64,000 nucleotides of DNA from Oryzobacter telluris (GTDB lineage: Bacteria; Actinomycetota; Actinomycetes; Actinomycetales; Dermatophilaceae), in the NCBI RefSeq assembly GCF_043099285.1, contig NZ_CP170723.1:3914488-3978487 (forward strand). Direction: 5' to 3'. The notes beneath the pieces are model-generated. The model saw only the letters and a list, made by a program, of their open reading frames with translations. It was not told the DNA's origin and did no database searches. Position 1 is the first letter of the stretch, and each line of letters begins with the position of its first letter. Below are positions 44,183 through 54,702 of the stretch, piece after piece. Both the position numbers and the translations under genes were made by a program.

Positions 44183-45715
44183 TCAGAGGTCGACGACCTC
44201 GACCGCCGCCTCGCGCCGCGGGTCCCCCGCCGCCTCGAGCGCACCGCCAACGTCGCGGTAGGCCGCACCCACCCCGCCGAAGAACATCTGTTGCCGGCCG
44301 TGGTCAACCCCCCGCCAGCCGGCCCGTTCCAGGGCCTCGCTGATGCCGTCGTCGGTCTCGTGCTCGACGACCGGCACGCCGTCCTCGCCGAAGCGCACGT
44401 GCAGCCGCGGCGCCTCGATGGCGGTGCGGAGGTCGGCGCCGTGCAGGCAGCCGTTCCCGAGCACCTGCATCAGGGCGGTCGTGATGCGGTCGGCCCCCGG
44501 AGAGCCGATGGCGAGGACCCGCCCGTCGCGCGTGCGGCCGGTGGTGGGGGCCATGTTCGACGCGAGGCGGGTCCCGGGCGCGAGACGGTGCAGCCCGAGC
44601 CGGTTCAGCTCGGGCTCCCCGAGGGCGTTGTTGAGCAGGATCCCGGTGCCCGGCACGGTGATCCCTGCCCCGTACCCGCTGGAGACGGTGATCGCGCAGG
44701 CGGTGCCGTCGGCATCCACCACCGAGATGTTCGCGGTGCTCGCGCTCGTGGGGAGCCCGGCCAGCCCGTGGCGGTCGACCTGCAGGAGCAGCTCGTGCCC
44801 GGCGGCGTCGAGGTCGGTCGAGACGTCGTGCACCTCGATCCGGTAGCGCAGCACGGCCTGCTGGATGGCGAGCACGTCGTCCCAGCCGAAGCTCCCCCTG
44901 GCCGCCAGCTCGCCCAGCATCGCCGCGAGCATCGGACCGCCCACGGAGGGAGGCGGGTTCACCGCGAGGTCCCAGTCACCCACCGTGCGCCTCACGGGCG
45001 GTCGCACCAGCGGCGTGTACTCAGCGAGGTCGCGGCGCGTCACCAGGCCGCCGTTCCGCTCCATGTCGTCGGCCATCGCGCGGCCGATCTCGCCGGTGGT
45101 CAGCACCGACGCCCCCTCGCGACCGACGAGCGCCAGCACGTCGGCGAGGAGGTGGTTCGGCGTGACGTCGCCGGCGGCGAGCGGCTCGCCGTCCTCGCGC
45201 GTGACGAGCCGCAGCGCCTCGGGGTCGAGGCCGAACAGGTCGTGCGCAGTGAAGGTCAGGTAGCGCGCCGCAGCAGACCCCATCGGGTAACCCGCCCGGC
45301 AGGCGGTCTCCGACGGGGCGACGACATCGGCCCACGGCAGCGTCCCCAGCTCCTCGACCGCGAGCTCGCAGGCGGTCACCGCCCCGGGCGTGGCCACCGA
45401 CCCGTGGCCGGCGAACAGGCTCACTCCGCCTCCGTAGTCGGTCGACACCTCGACGACGCCGCCGCCGAACCGGTCGGGCGACAGGCCGCGTCCGGGCATC
45501 TCGACGTTGCCGTCGAGGACGACCGGGCTCCCGTCGCCGGGCCACACCGACACATAGGCGCCCCCGGCCAGGGACGTGATGCCGGGCTCGGTGCTCATCG
45601 CGGCCATCGCGGCCGCGACGGCGACGTCGACCGCGTTCCCCCCGGCGCGGGCCACCTCGCGCCCGGCACCGAGCGAGACCGGTCCGGTCGCGGCGATGGC
45701 GACCCGTCGACCCAT
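44183..45715 (-). CDS. Gamma-glutamyltransferase-like protein (Ntn hydrolase)
   Basis: 510 aa, shorter than typical GGT. It opens GAGREVARAGGNAVDVAVAAAMAAMSTEPGITSLAGGAYVSV, the GGT N-terminus (ARAGGNAVDVAVAA). NPPPSVGGPML and GILLNNALGEPELN are present. The autoprocessing region reads STANISVVDADG; Thr327 aligns with the catalytic Thr, but the next residues differ from the usual TTHxS. There is no signal peptide, so it is a cytoplasmic GGT-like enzyme. ATG 45715 has AGGA at good spacing; ATG 45742 is an alternative. It is divergent from the salvage operon. Confidence 0.85.
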   Translation of the reverse strand: MGRRVAIAATGPVSLGAGREVARAGGNAVDVAVAAAMAAMSTEPGITSLAGGAYVSVWPGDGSPVVLDGNVEMPGRGLSPDRFGGGVVEVSTDYGGGVSLFAGHGSVATPGAVTACELAVEELGTLPWADVVAPSETACRAGYPMGSAAARYLTFTAHDLFGLDPEALRLVTREDGEPLAAGDVTPNHLLADVLALVGREGASVLTTGEIGRAMADDMERNGGLVTRRDLAEYTPLVRPPVRRTVGDWDLAVNPPPSVGGPMLAAMLGELAARGSFGWDDVLAIQQAVLRYRIEVHDVSTDLDAAGHELLLQVDRHGLAGLPTSASTANISVVDADGTACAITVSSGYGAGITVPGTGILLNNALGEPELNRLGLHRLAPGTRLASNMAPTTGRTRDGRVLAIGSPGADRITTALMQVLGNGCLHGADLRTAIEAPRLHVRFGEDGVPVVEHETDDGISEALERAGWRGVDHGRQQMFFGGVGAAYRDVGGALEAAGDPRREAAVEVVDL

Positions 45716-45794
45716 GTCGGCATCCTGCCACCGCGTGGACATCGCCACGGCAACCTTTCCCGGCGTCTCGCGGGGACCGGTAGCGTGCGGGTGC

Positions 45795-46577
45795 ATGACC
45801 CGCCCGCCCCTCGGCATCATCGCCGGAACCGGCTTCTACGACCTGGGAGGACTCGAGGACACGACGGACGAGACGGTCACCACGGCGTTCGGCGACGCGA
45901 AGGTCACCCGCGGCACGTGGCACGGCCTGCCGGTCGTCTTCCTCACCCGGCACGGGGCCGGCCACTCGGTCCCCCCGCACCTCGTCAACTACCGCGCGAA
46001 CATCCGCGCGCTCGCCGACCTCGGGGTCCGGGACGTCGTCGCCGTCAACGTCACCGGCAGCATCGACCCCGAGCTCTCCCCGGGCGACCTCCTGTGCCTC
46101 GACGACTTCCTCGACCTCACCAGGCAGCGGCCCGTCACCTTCTTCGACGGCACCACCCCGGAGGGCGTCGTGCACACCGACGTCCTCGAGCCGTACCACC
46201 CCGCCCTGCGCACCGAGATCCTCGAGGCCGCCTCCGCCGCCGGCAAGCCCATCCGTGACGGCGGTGTCTACGCCTGCTTCGAGGGGCCGCGCTTCGAGAC
46301 CCGGGCCGAGATCCGCCTGGCCCGCCTCGCCGGGGCCGACGTCGCCGGGATGACCGGCGTCCCCGAGGTCACCCTCGCCCTCGAGGCAGGCCTGCGCTAC
46401 GCCGCCGTCTCCCTCGTGGTCAACCCCGCCTCCGGCGTGGGCCCCACCACCGAACCCATCACCATGGACGAGATCAACGCCGTCCTGCAGGCCTCCGCCG
46501 CCGACGTCCTCGCCATCCTCGACGAGCTCGTCCACACCCGCGCCACCTTCACCGACAGCGACGAGTCGCCCTCATGA
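45795..46577 (+). CDS. MTAP/PNP-family nucleoside phosphorylase
   Basis: 260 aa. GIIAGTGFYDL, LTRHGAGHSVPPHLVNYRANIRAL (phosphate/ribose site), NVTGSIDPELSPGDLLCLDDFLDLT, and YACFEGPRFETRAEIRLAR then AGMTGVPEVTLALEAGL are the family signature. It cleaves methylthioadenosine, methylthioinosine or related purine nucleosides with phosphate. TAGCGT at 45781-45786, 8 nt before the ATG, suggests a leaderless message. The stop overlaps mtaD (ATGA). With the deaminase next door, methylthioinosine or inosine phosphorolysis is likely. Confidence 0.9.
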   Translation: MTRPPLGIIAGTGFYDLGGLEDTTDETVTTAFGDAKVTRGTWHGLPVVFLTRHGAGHSVPPHLVNYRANIRALADLGVRDVVAVNVTGSIDPELSPGDLLCLDDFLDLTRQRPVTFFDGTTPEGVVHTDVLEPYHPALRTEILEAASAAGKPIRDGGVYACFEGPRFETRAEIRLARLAGADVAGMTGVPEVTLALEAGLRYAAVSLVVNPASGVGPTTEPITMDEINAVLQASAADVLAILDELVHTRATFTDSDESPS

Positions 46578-48085
46578 CCAGAGTCGTCATCACCGACCTC
46601 GCCCTCGTCGTCACCGTCGACGACACCAACGAGATCCTCCAGAACCACACCCTCACCATCGAGAACGGCCTGATCACGTCAATCACCCCCGGCGACGACG
46701 AGGCGGAGCCGAGGTCGGGCGCAACGGCGTTCGACGAGGCGGAGCCGACGTCGAGTGCGCGGCCGCTGGCTGGGTCTGGCAGGAGCGCGACCGAGCGCCA
46801 GCGAGGGAGTGCGAGCGGATGGCGGCCGCGCGCCGACGACGGCGCAGCCGACCCCGACAGCGCAACGGACCCAGAAACGACGTGGATCGACGGACGAGGC
46901 AAGCTCGCCATGCCCGGTCTCGTCAACCTCCACACCCACCTCCCCATGACCCTCCTGCGCGGCCTCGCCGAGGACGTCGACCTCCAGGGCTTCCTCACCC
47001 GGGTCTGGGCCGCCGAGGGCGCCGTGATGGACGAGCAGACCGTCGAGCTCGGCGCCACCCTCGGCGCCCTGGAGTCCCTGCTCGCCGGCTGCACGACCCA
47101 GCTCGACATGTACTTCCACCACGAGGCGACCCACCGCGGCGCCGTGGCCGCCGGCAGCCGCCACGTCATCGGTCCCGTGTTCTTCGAGGGCCCCGGGCCG
47201 GACGGCCTCACGTGGGAGCAGCGCCTGGCCAACCTGCGTTCCTGGCCCGCCGCCCTCGACGCCATCGGCGGCCCCGCCGTGCCGGTGTCGGCGATGCCGC
47301 ACGCCACCTACACCTGCACCCCCGACGGCTATGCCGAGGTCGTGGCCACCCTGCGCGAGGTCCTGGCCGAGACCGGCCGACCGGGCGTCCTCACCACCCA
47401 CGTCTCGGAGAACGCGGCCGAGAACGCCGGCATCCGCGAGCGCTACGACGCCACGCCCACCGAGCTGCTGTCCCGGTCCGGCTGGGTCGAGCCCGACCTC
47501 CCCCTGGTCCTCGGCCACGGCGTGCACCTCACCGAGGGCGACCGCGCCCTCCTCGAGGCCGGGAACGCCGCCGTGGGCCACTGCCCCGGCTCGAACCTCA
47601 AGCTGGCCAGTGGCGCGCTGCACTGGGAAACGGTGCACGACAGTGGGATCCGCCTGGGCATCGGCACCGACGGCTGCTCGAGCAGCAACGACCTGGACAT
47701 GTGGCAGGCGATGCGCCAGGCCGCGCTCCTCGCCCGACTGACGAGCGGCCGGCCCGACGTCGCGAGCGCCCACGAGGTGCTGCGCGCCGCGACCATCGAG
47801 GGGGCACGCGCTCTCGGTCTCGGCGAGGAGATCGGCTCGCTCGAGGTCGGCAAGCGCGCCGACCTCGTCCTGCTCGACCTCGGGGCCCCGCACCTCACCC
47901 CGGTCCACGACGTCGCCGCGCTCCTCGTCTTCGCCGCCGGTCGTGGGGACGTCACCGACGTCCTCGTCGACGGCGAGGTCGTGGTCCGCGACCGCCGCAG
48001 CACCCGGCTCGACACCCCCACCCTGCTCGCCAGGGCCACCGACCGCGGCGCCCTGGCCCGCGCCGCCGCAGAGGAGGCCTCGTGA
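46574..48085 (+). CDS. mtaD: MtaD-type S-adenosylhomocysteine/methylthioadenosine deaminase (amidohydrolase) with an in-frame insertion
   Basis: 503 aa, about 60 longer than the family. Metal and active-site motifs are LVNLHTHLPMTLLRG, THVSENAAENAG, LGHGVHLTEGD, HCPGSNLKLASG and GTDGCSSSNDLDMW. It deaminates the adenine ring of SAH, MTA or adenosine. Residues about 42-104 (starting DDEAEPRSG and ending DPETT) are inserted between SITP and WIDGRGKLAMPGLVN. They are encoded by a repetitive palindromic DNA element and do not look like the rest. ATGA overlap upstream and GTGA overlap downstream place it in a four-gene operon. Confidence 0.88.
   Translation: MTRVVITDLALVVTVDDTNEILQNHTLTIENGLITSITPGDDEAEPRSGATAFDEAEPTSSARPLAGSGRSATERQRGSASGWRPRADDGAADPDSATDPETTWIDGRGKLAMPGLVNLHTHLPMTLLRGLAEDVDLQGFLTRVWAAEGAVMDEQTVELGATLGALESLLAGCTTQLDMYFHHEATHRGAVAAGSRHVIGPVFFEGPGPDGLTWEQRLANLRSWPAALDAIGGPAVPVSAMPHATYTCTPDGYAEVVATLREVLAETGRPGVLTTHVSENAAENAGIRERYDATPTELLSRSGWVEPDLPLVLGHGVHLTEGDRALLEAGNAAVGHCPGSNLKLASGALHWETVHDSGIRLGIGTDGCSSSNDLDMWQAMRQAALLARLTSGRPDVASAHEVLRAATIEGARALGLGEEIGSLEVGKRADLVLLDLGAPHLTPVHDVAALLVFAAGRGDVTDVLVDGEVVVRDRRSTRLDTPTLLARATDRGALARAAAEEAS
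46697..46831 (+). repeat. REP/palindromic element inserted in frame in mtaD
   Basis: Two direct copies of a 22-bp unit beginning GACGAGGCGGAGCCGA start at 46697 and 46733. They are followed by an inverted repeat GCGCGGCCGC (46757-46766) / GCGGCCGCGC (46822-46831) with an inner CGCTGGC/GCCAGCG pair. The whole is open in the mtaD frame. Confidence 0.7.
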
Positions 48086-48558
48086 CCGCGACCGACGAGA
48101 CCGCCGCCCAGGTCATCAAGCGGCTGAAGATGCAGCCGATCCCCGAGGAGGGGGCGTGGTTCGTCGCCGGGCCGCGCACCCAGGGGCTCAACGCCATCAC
48201 CGTGCTGCTCACCGACCAGCCCGACGGCTTCTCGGCGATGCACCGCCTCACCATCGACGAGGGCTGGCAGTGGCTGGCCGGCGCCCCCGCCGCACTGCTG
48301 CGCCTGCGACCCGGCGGGTCGGGGGTCCTCAACTACGTCGACGCGTCGCGCAGCCAGTACCTCGTGCGCCGCGGCACGTGGATGGGCGCGTCGAGCCTGG
48401 GTGCGTGGAGCCTGCTCTCCTGCTGGTGCTCCCCCGCGTTCCGCCCCGAGCACTTCGAGCTGGGCGACCGCGACCTGCTCACCGCCGGGTACCCGTCGTA
48501 CGCCGCCGAGATCCAGGCCCTCACCCGCGACGAGCCGGTCGGCCGGATGCGGCCGTGA
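48082..48558 (+). CDS. Cupin_5 (DUF985-like) protein
   Basis: 158 aa. The pattern QVIKRLKMQPIPEEGAWF, then AITVLLTDQPDGFSAMHRLTIDEGWQWLAGAP and YLVRRGTWMGASSLGAWSLLSCWCSPAFRPEHFELG follows the cupin_5 family (L-x-L-P-HPE-GG-F, W-R-SDE-W). Family members bind sugars or organic acids, and their enzymatic role is unclear. It begins inside the mtaD stop (GTGA), so translation is coupled. A salvage-related role, for example with the freed ribose-phosphate, is inferred. Confidence 0.85.
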   Translation: MTATDETAAQVIKRLKMQPIPEEGAWFVAGPRTQGLNAITVLLTDQPDGFSAMHRLTIDEGWQWLAGAPAALLRLRPGGSGVLNYVDASRSQYLVRRGTWMGASSLGAWSLLSCWCSPAFRPEHFELGDRDLLTAGYPSYAAEIQALTRDEPVGRMRP

Positions 48559-49307
48559 CCGCCCTCGTCACCGGGGCGAGCGGTGGCCTCGGGGCGGCCC
48601 TCGCGCTCGCCCTCGCGCAGGCGGGGCACGACGTCGGGGTCCACTACCGGGGCGACCGGGTTGGTGCCGAGGCCGTGGCCGAAGCGGTCGAGGCCGCCGG
48701 TCGGCGGGCCACCCTCCTGCACGCGGACCTCGCCGTCGCCGACGCGACCGCCCTGGACCGCACCTGCGAGGACCTCCTCGACGCCTGCGCCGACGCCCTC
48801 GGCCCGGTCGACGTCGTCGTCCTCAACGCCTTCCCCCAGGACCACACCGCCTGGACCGACCTCGACACCGCCGCCTGGGACGCCATGCACCGCGGCGGCC
48901 TGCGCCCCACGACGGCGCTGCTCCACCGCGCCACCGCCCGGATGCAGCCCGGCGGGGTCGCCGTGGCCGTCGGGTCGATCGAGGGGCTGCGACCCGCCCC
49001 CGCCCACGCGGCCTACGCCGTGGCCAAGGCCGCCCTGCACCACCTCGTCGCCGCCGCCGCCCACGAGCTGGGGCCGCGCGGAGTGCGCGTCGTCGGGGTC
49101 GCCCCGGGGCTCGTCGCGCGCGACGGGCTGGAGGAGGCGTGGCCCGAGGGGGTCGCCCGCTGGCGGGCCACGGCGGCCCTCGGCCGTCCCGTGGAGCCCG
49201 AGGAGGTCGCGGCGGCCGTGGCGTTCCTCGCCTCACCCGCTGCATCCGGCATCACGGGCACCACCCTCACCATCGACGCCGGCTGGTCCAGCGCGCCCGG
49301 TTGGTGA
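48555..49307 (+). CDS. SDR-family oxidoreductase
   Basis: 250 aa. ALVTGASGGLGAALALAL is the NAD(P) motif. VVLNAFPQDHTAW replaces the usual NNAG with LNAF. AYAVAKAALHHLVAAAAHELGPRGVRVVGVAPG contains the catalytic YxxxK. TGTTLTIDAGW is the C-terminal hallmark. GTG 48555 overlaps the cupin stop. It is the last gene of the salvage operon. The substrate is unknown. Confidence 0.88.
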   Translation: MTALVTGASGGLGAALALALAQAGHDVGVHYRGDRVGAEAVAEAVEAAGRRATLLHADLAVADATALDRTCEDLLDACADALGPVDVVVLNAFPQDHTAWTDLDTAAWDAMHRGGLRPTTALLHRATARMQPGGVAVAVGSIEGLRPAPAHAAYAVAKAALHHLVAAAAHELGPRGVRVVGVAPGLVARDGLEEAWPEGVARWRATAALGRPVEPEEVAAAVAFLASPAASGITGTTLTIDAGWSSAPGW

Positions 49308-49453
49308 CTCTCGCCAGTCGGGGGCCCGACATTCCGTCATCCACCCCGCTATCCGAGGTCACAACCCGACAACGACACTCGACCCCTTGGCCGTGCGGCC
49401 CGGATGTGGCCATAGCATCTGCACGTCTGACCCGATCTTCGAGGAGAACCTTC

Positions 49454-50545
49454 ATGAAGTCCACGCGTTTCCTGGTCGCCGTGCCGGCCGCCCTGGCCCT
49501 GGCACTCGCCGGCTGTGGCGGTAGCACCGGCGGCACCACCGGCGGCAGCACCGCCTCCGGCTCGGCGGCCTCCGGCGCGCCGACCGACGACAGCAACTGT
49601 GCCGACACCGCCGTGTTCTGCGTCGGCCTCGTCACCGACACCGGCAAGGTCGACGACAAGTCGTTCAACCAGTCCGCGCACGAGGGTGCCAAGGCCGCCG
49701 CGGCCGAGGGCGGTGGCTTCTACAAGTACATCGAGACCCAGGACGCCAAGGACTACGCCGCCAACATGGCGCAGTTCACCAACAAGAAGTACGACGTCGT
49801 CGTCACGGTCGGCTTCCTCATGACCGACGCGACCGCGGAGGCCGCCAAGGGCACCTCCTCGACCAAGTTCATCGGTGTCGACCAGTTCTTCGACCCGGCG
49901 AAGGTCACCGCGAAGAACGTCACCGGCATCCTCTTCCCCGAGGACCAGGCGGGCTACGGCGCCGGCTACCTCGCGGGCCTGATGACCAAGACGAACAAGC
50001 TCGGCCAGGTCCTCGGTCTCGAGATCCCCCCGGTCCAGAAGTTCGCCAAGGGCTTCGAGGCGGGCGCCACCGCCGCCAACCCGAGCGTCAAGGTCACCAC
50101 CGTGTACCACCCCGCCGGTGACAACGCGTTCAACGACCCGGTGTGGGGCGCCGGCGAGGCCAAGAAGCAGCTCGCCCAGGGTGCCGACATCATCTTCGGC
50201 GCCGGCGGCAACACCGGCAACGGTGCGCTCCAGGAGGTCGCCAAGTCCTCCGGTGCGGGCAAGGACACGTTCTGCATCGGTGTCGACACCGACCAGTGGG
50301 ACACCGTCCCGGCCGCGCAGCCGTGCCTCGTCACCTCGGCGATGAAGCTCATCTCCGATGGCGTCACCGAGACCGTCATGACCGCCAAGGACGGCGACTT
50401 CGCGGGCCTGACCACCATGGGCAAGGCCGGCCTCGCGCCGTACCACGACTTCGACTCGGTCGTCCCGGCCGACGTGAAGACCAAGGTCGAGGACGTCGTC
50501 AAGCAGCTGGAGGCCGGCACGCTGAAGACCGGCGTCACGCTCTGA
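49454..50545 (+). CDS. BMP-family nucleoside-binding lipoprotein of an ABC importer
   Basis: 363 aa. The lipoprotein signal ends LALAGC, with Cys21 lipidated, followed by a Gly/Ser/Thr-rich linker. The BMP/PnrA domain has VGLVTDTGKVDDKSFNQSAHEGAKAA, NVTGILFPEDQAGYGAGYLAG, IIFGAGGNTGNGALQEV and IGVDTDQWDTVP. Family members bind purine nucleosides. A possible promoter (TTGG near 49388, CATAGCAT near 49411) precedes it. The ABC core genes follow after a terminator-like hairpin, which could set binding protein in excess. Confidence 0.93.
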   Translation: MKSTRFLVAVPAALALALAGCGGSTGGTTGGSTASGSAASGAPTDDSNCADTAVFCVGLVTDTGKVDDKSFNQSAHEGAKAAAAEGGGFYKYIETQDAKDYAANMAQFTNKKYDVVVTVGFLMTDATAEAAKGTSSTKFIGVDQFFDPAKVTAKNVTGILFPEDQAGYGAGYLAGLMTKTNKLGQVLGLEIPPVQKFAKGFEAGATAANPSVKVTTVYHPAGDNAFNDPVWGAGEAKKQLAQGADIIFGAGGNTGNGALQEVAKSSGAGKDTFCIGVDTDQWDTVPAAQPCLVTSAMKLISDGVTETVMTAKDGDFAGLTTMGKAGLAPYHDFDSVVPADVKTKVEDVVKQLEAGTLKTGVTL

Positions 50546-50582
50546 CGTTCGTGACCGGTCACCTCGTGTGACCATCCCGTCT

Positions 50583-50618
50583 CGAGGGGGCGGGCATCCC
50601 CGGATGCCCGCCCCCTCG
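50583..50618 (+). terminator. Hairpin after the binding-protein gene
   Basis: CGAGGGGGCGGGCAT (50583-50597) pairs with ATGCCCGCCCCCTCG (50604-50618), a perfect 15-bp stem with a 6-nt loop. It may partly terminate transcription, lowering expression of the downstream permease genes. Confidence 0.8.
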
Positions 50619-50733
50619 CGCGTGACGCGGCCGACAGCCCTCCCGTCCGTGGCCGGCCGACCCCCGCGCCACCCCCCTACCGCCCACTGCCGCCATCGGG
50701 CCAGACTGTGGGCACCCGAGTCATTGGAGACCC

Positions 50734-51885
50734 ATGTCCGAGACCAGCACCGCCGAGAAGACGCCACCCCCGAAGAGCCCTCCACCCGAGCAGGATCGGG
50801 ACCGGGGAGGCGCGCTGGCGTTCCTCATCGGGCACCAGAGCGGGATCGTCATCGCCGTCGCGCTCGTCCTGTCCCTCGCGATCGGCGCTGCGCTCATCCG
50901 CTACCAGGGCGTGAGCCCGTTCTACGCGTACGAGACGCTGCTGCGTGAGGCCCTCGTCGTCGACGGCGCCTTCACCCGCACCCTGCAGAAGACGGCACCG
51001 CTGATCCTCACCGGGCTCGCGGTCGTCCTCCCGCTGCGCGTCGGCCTGTTCAACATCGGCGGCCAGGGCCAGTTCGCGACCGGCGCCATCCTCGGCGCGT
51101 GGGTCGCGTACGTGGCCGGCGGGCTCGGGATCGTCGGTGCGCTGCTCGGCATGGTGGTGGGCATCATCGCCGGCGGGCTCGTCGGCGTCCTCGTCGGCGT
51201 CCTCAAGGCCTGGCGCGGGGTGCACGAGGTCATCTCCACGATCATGCTCAACTACATCGTCGCCGGCGTCGCCTTCTGGGCCGTCGTCGAGGGCGGTCCG
51301 CTGCAGGCCGAGGCCTCGAAGAAGAGCGGCATCGCCCAGACCGAGTCGATCCCCGACGCCGCCCGGGTCGGTGACGTCGCCGGCATCCCCATCGGGTTCC
51401 TCATCGCGCTCGTCCTGGCGGTCCTGTGCTGGTGGATGCTGTCGCGCACGACGCTCGGCTTCAAGTTCAACACCGTCGGCGCCAACAAGGCCGCCGCGGG
51501 CTACGCCGGCATCGGCATCAACCGGATCGTCGTGCTGTCGATGGCGCTCGGCGCCGGGCTCGCCGGGCTCGGGGGGGCCCTGGAGGCCGAGGGCACCCTG
51601 CACCGGTTCGAGCCGGCCATCGTCGGCACCCTCGGCTTCGACGGCATCACCATCGCGCTGCTCGCCCGGGCCAACCCGCTCGCGACGATCCCGGCGGCCG
51701 TGCTCGTCGGCATCCTGCGCACCGGGGCCGCCGGCCTGCAGTTCAACACGGGCATCGCGCCGGAGATCGTCGACGTGCTGCTCGCCATCATCCTGCTGAT
51801 GGTGTCCATCCCCGTGCTCGGCAAGTGGCTCTTCCGCAGCCGCGCCGACAAGGGCTCCGTGTCCACCTCGAGCTGGGGGAACTGA
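50734..51885 (+). CDS. Nucleoside ABC transporter permease 1 (BMP family)
   Basis: 383 aa. After a Pro/charged N-terminal tail come about 9 membrane helices. LPLRVGLFNIGGQGQFATGAILGAWVAY and GVHEVISTIMLNYIV are the conserved permease loops (here LFNIGGQGQ and VHEVISTIMLNY) of the RbsC-like BMP transporters. FNTVGANKAAAGYAGI is also typical. It pairs with the next permease to form the channel. The ATG at 50734 has GGAG at 50725. Confidence 0.92.
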   Translation: MSETSTAEKTPPPKSPPPEQDRDRGGALAFLIGHQSGIVIAVALVLSLAIGAALIRYQGVSPFYAYETLLREALVVDGAFTRTLQKTAPLILTGLAVVLPLRVGLFNIGGQGQFATGAILGAWVAYVAGGLGIVGALLGMVVGIIAGGLVGVLVGVLKAWRGVHEVISTIMLNYIVAGVAFWAVVEGGPLQAEASKKSGIAQTESIPDAARVGDVAGIPIGFLIALVLAVLCWWMLSRTTLGFKFNTVGANKAAAGYAGIGINRIVVLSMALGAGLAGLGGALEAEGTLHRFEPAIVGTLGFDGITIALLARANPLATIPAAVLVGILRTGAAGLQFNTGIAPEIVDVLLAIILLMVSIPVLGKWLFRSRADKGSVSTSSWGN

Positions 51886-51886
51886 C

Positions 51887-52926
51887 GTGAACACCTGGAC
51901 CGGGAAGAACCGCACGACCCTGGTCGTCGCCGCGGCCGTGATCGTCGCGGCCTACGTCTTCTACTACCTCAAGAACGACATCGCCCCCTCGATGTACGTC
52001 GCCGCGTGGGGCTACGCCATCCCGCTGGTCCTCGCCGCCCTCGCCGGCGTCATCGGCGAGCGGTCGGGCGTGGTCAACATCGGCATCGAGGGCCAGATGG
52101 TCCTCGCCGCGTTCGCCGGCTTCTTCGGCGCGGCCTTCAGCGGCTCGATGGTCGTGGGCGCCCTGGCGGGCATCGGCACCGGGCTCATCGCCGGCGGCTT
52201 CCTCGCCCTGACGACCGTGCGCTGGCGGATGGACCAGATCATCGCCGGCGTCGTCCTCAACATCATCGCGGCGGGCCTGACCTCGTTCTACCTGAAGTCC
52301 GGCCAGATCCTGCCCGGCGTCATCCCCAACATCGAGGTGCCGGGGCTGTCGGCGATCCCGCTCATCGGTGAGGTCTTCTTCAGCGGGCGCAGCGTCATCG
52401 CGCTCGTCGCGATCCTCGCCGCGGTCGTCGTCCACGTGGCGCTCTTCCACACCCGGTGGGGCCTGCGCACCCGCGCCGTCGGGGAGTACCCGTCGGCCGC
52501 CGACACCGCGGGCATCAACGTCGAGCGGCTGCGGATGGTCAACGTCACCGTCGCCGGCTCGCTCGCCGGGGTGGCCGGCATCTACCTGTCGATGGACGCG
52601 TCGAGCTCGTTCGAGCGCGGCATCGTCGCCGGCCGTGGCTTCCTGGCGCTGGCGATCATGATCATGGGCGCGTGGCGGCCGCTGCGGGCGTTCGTCATGG
52701 CCCTGTTCTTCGGCTTCGTCAACGCCGTGGCCTCCCAGCTGCAGCAGTCCGGGCTCGGCCAGGGCGAGGGCAGCGGGTTCTTCCACGGACTCGTCGACAT
52801 GGTGACCGCCCCCCAGATCCTCGGCACGCTGCCGTACGTCGCGACGCTCGTCGTGCTCGCGGTGGCCGCCGGCCGGGTGAGAGCACCTGCCGCGGTCGGC
52901 CAGCCCTACGTCAAGAAGGACCAGTG

Positions 52927-52927
<1 letters not shown>
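51887..52927 (+). CDS. Nucleoside ABC transporter permease 2 (BMP family)
   Basis: 346 aa with multiple membrane helices. ERSGVVNIGIEGQMVLAAFAGFFGA, MDQIIAGVVLNIIAAGLTSF, TRAVGEYPSAADTAGINV and FERGIVAGRGFLALAIMIMGAW are the family loops. GTG 51887 is one base after the previous stop. The stop overlaps the ATPase ATG (TGATG). Co-translation with its partner subunits is expected. Confidence 0.93.
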
Positions 52928-54606
<1,679 letters not shown>

Positions 54607-54615
54607 GCACCTCAC

Positions 54616-54676
54616 CGACGAGAGGAAACACGCAGGGCACCGGCCTCACCGGTCTGCGTGTCGCCTCCTCTCGTCG
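54616..54676. terminator. Long imperfect hairpin after the ABC operon
   Basis: CGACGAGAGGA (54616-54626) pairs with TCCTCTCGTCG (54666-54676). Inner CACGCAG/CTGCGTG and ACCGG/CCGGT pairs extend the stem. Confidence 0.75.
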
Positions 54677-54702
54677 TTCCCCGGGAGCGGTGCGGGAGCG
54701 CG

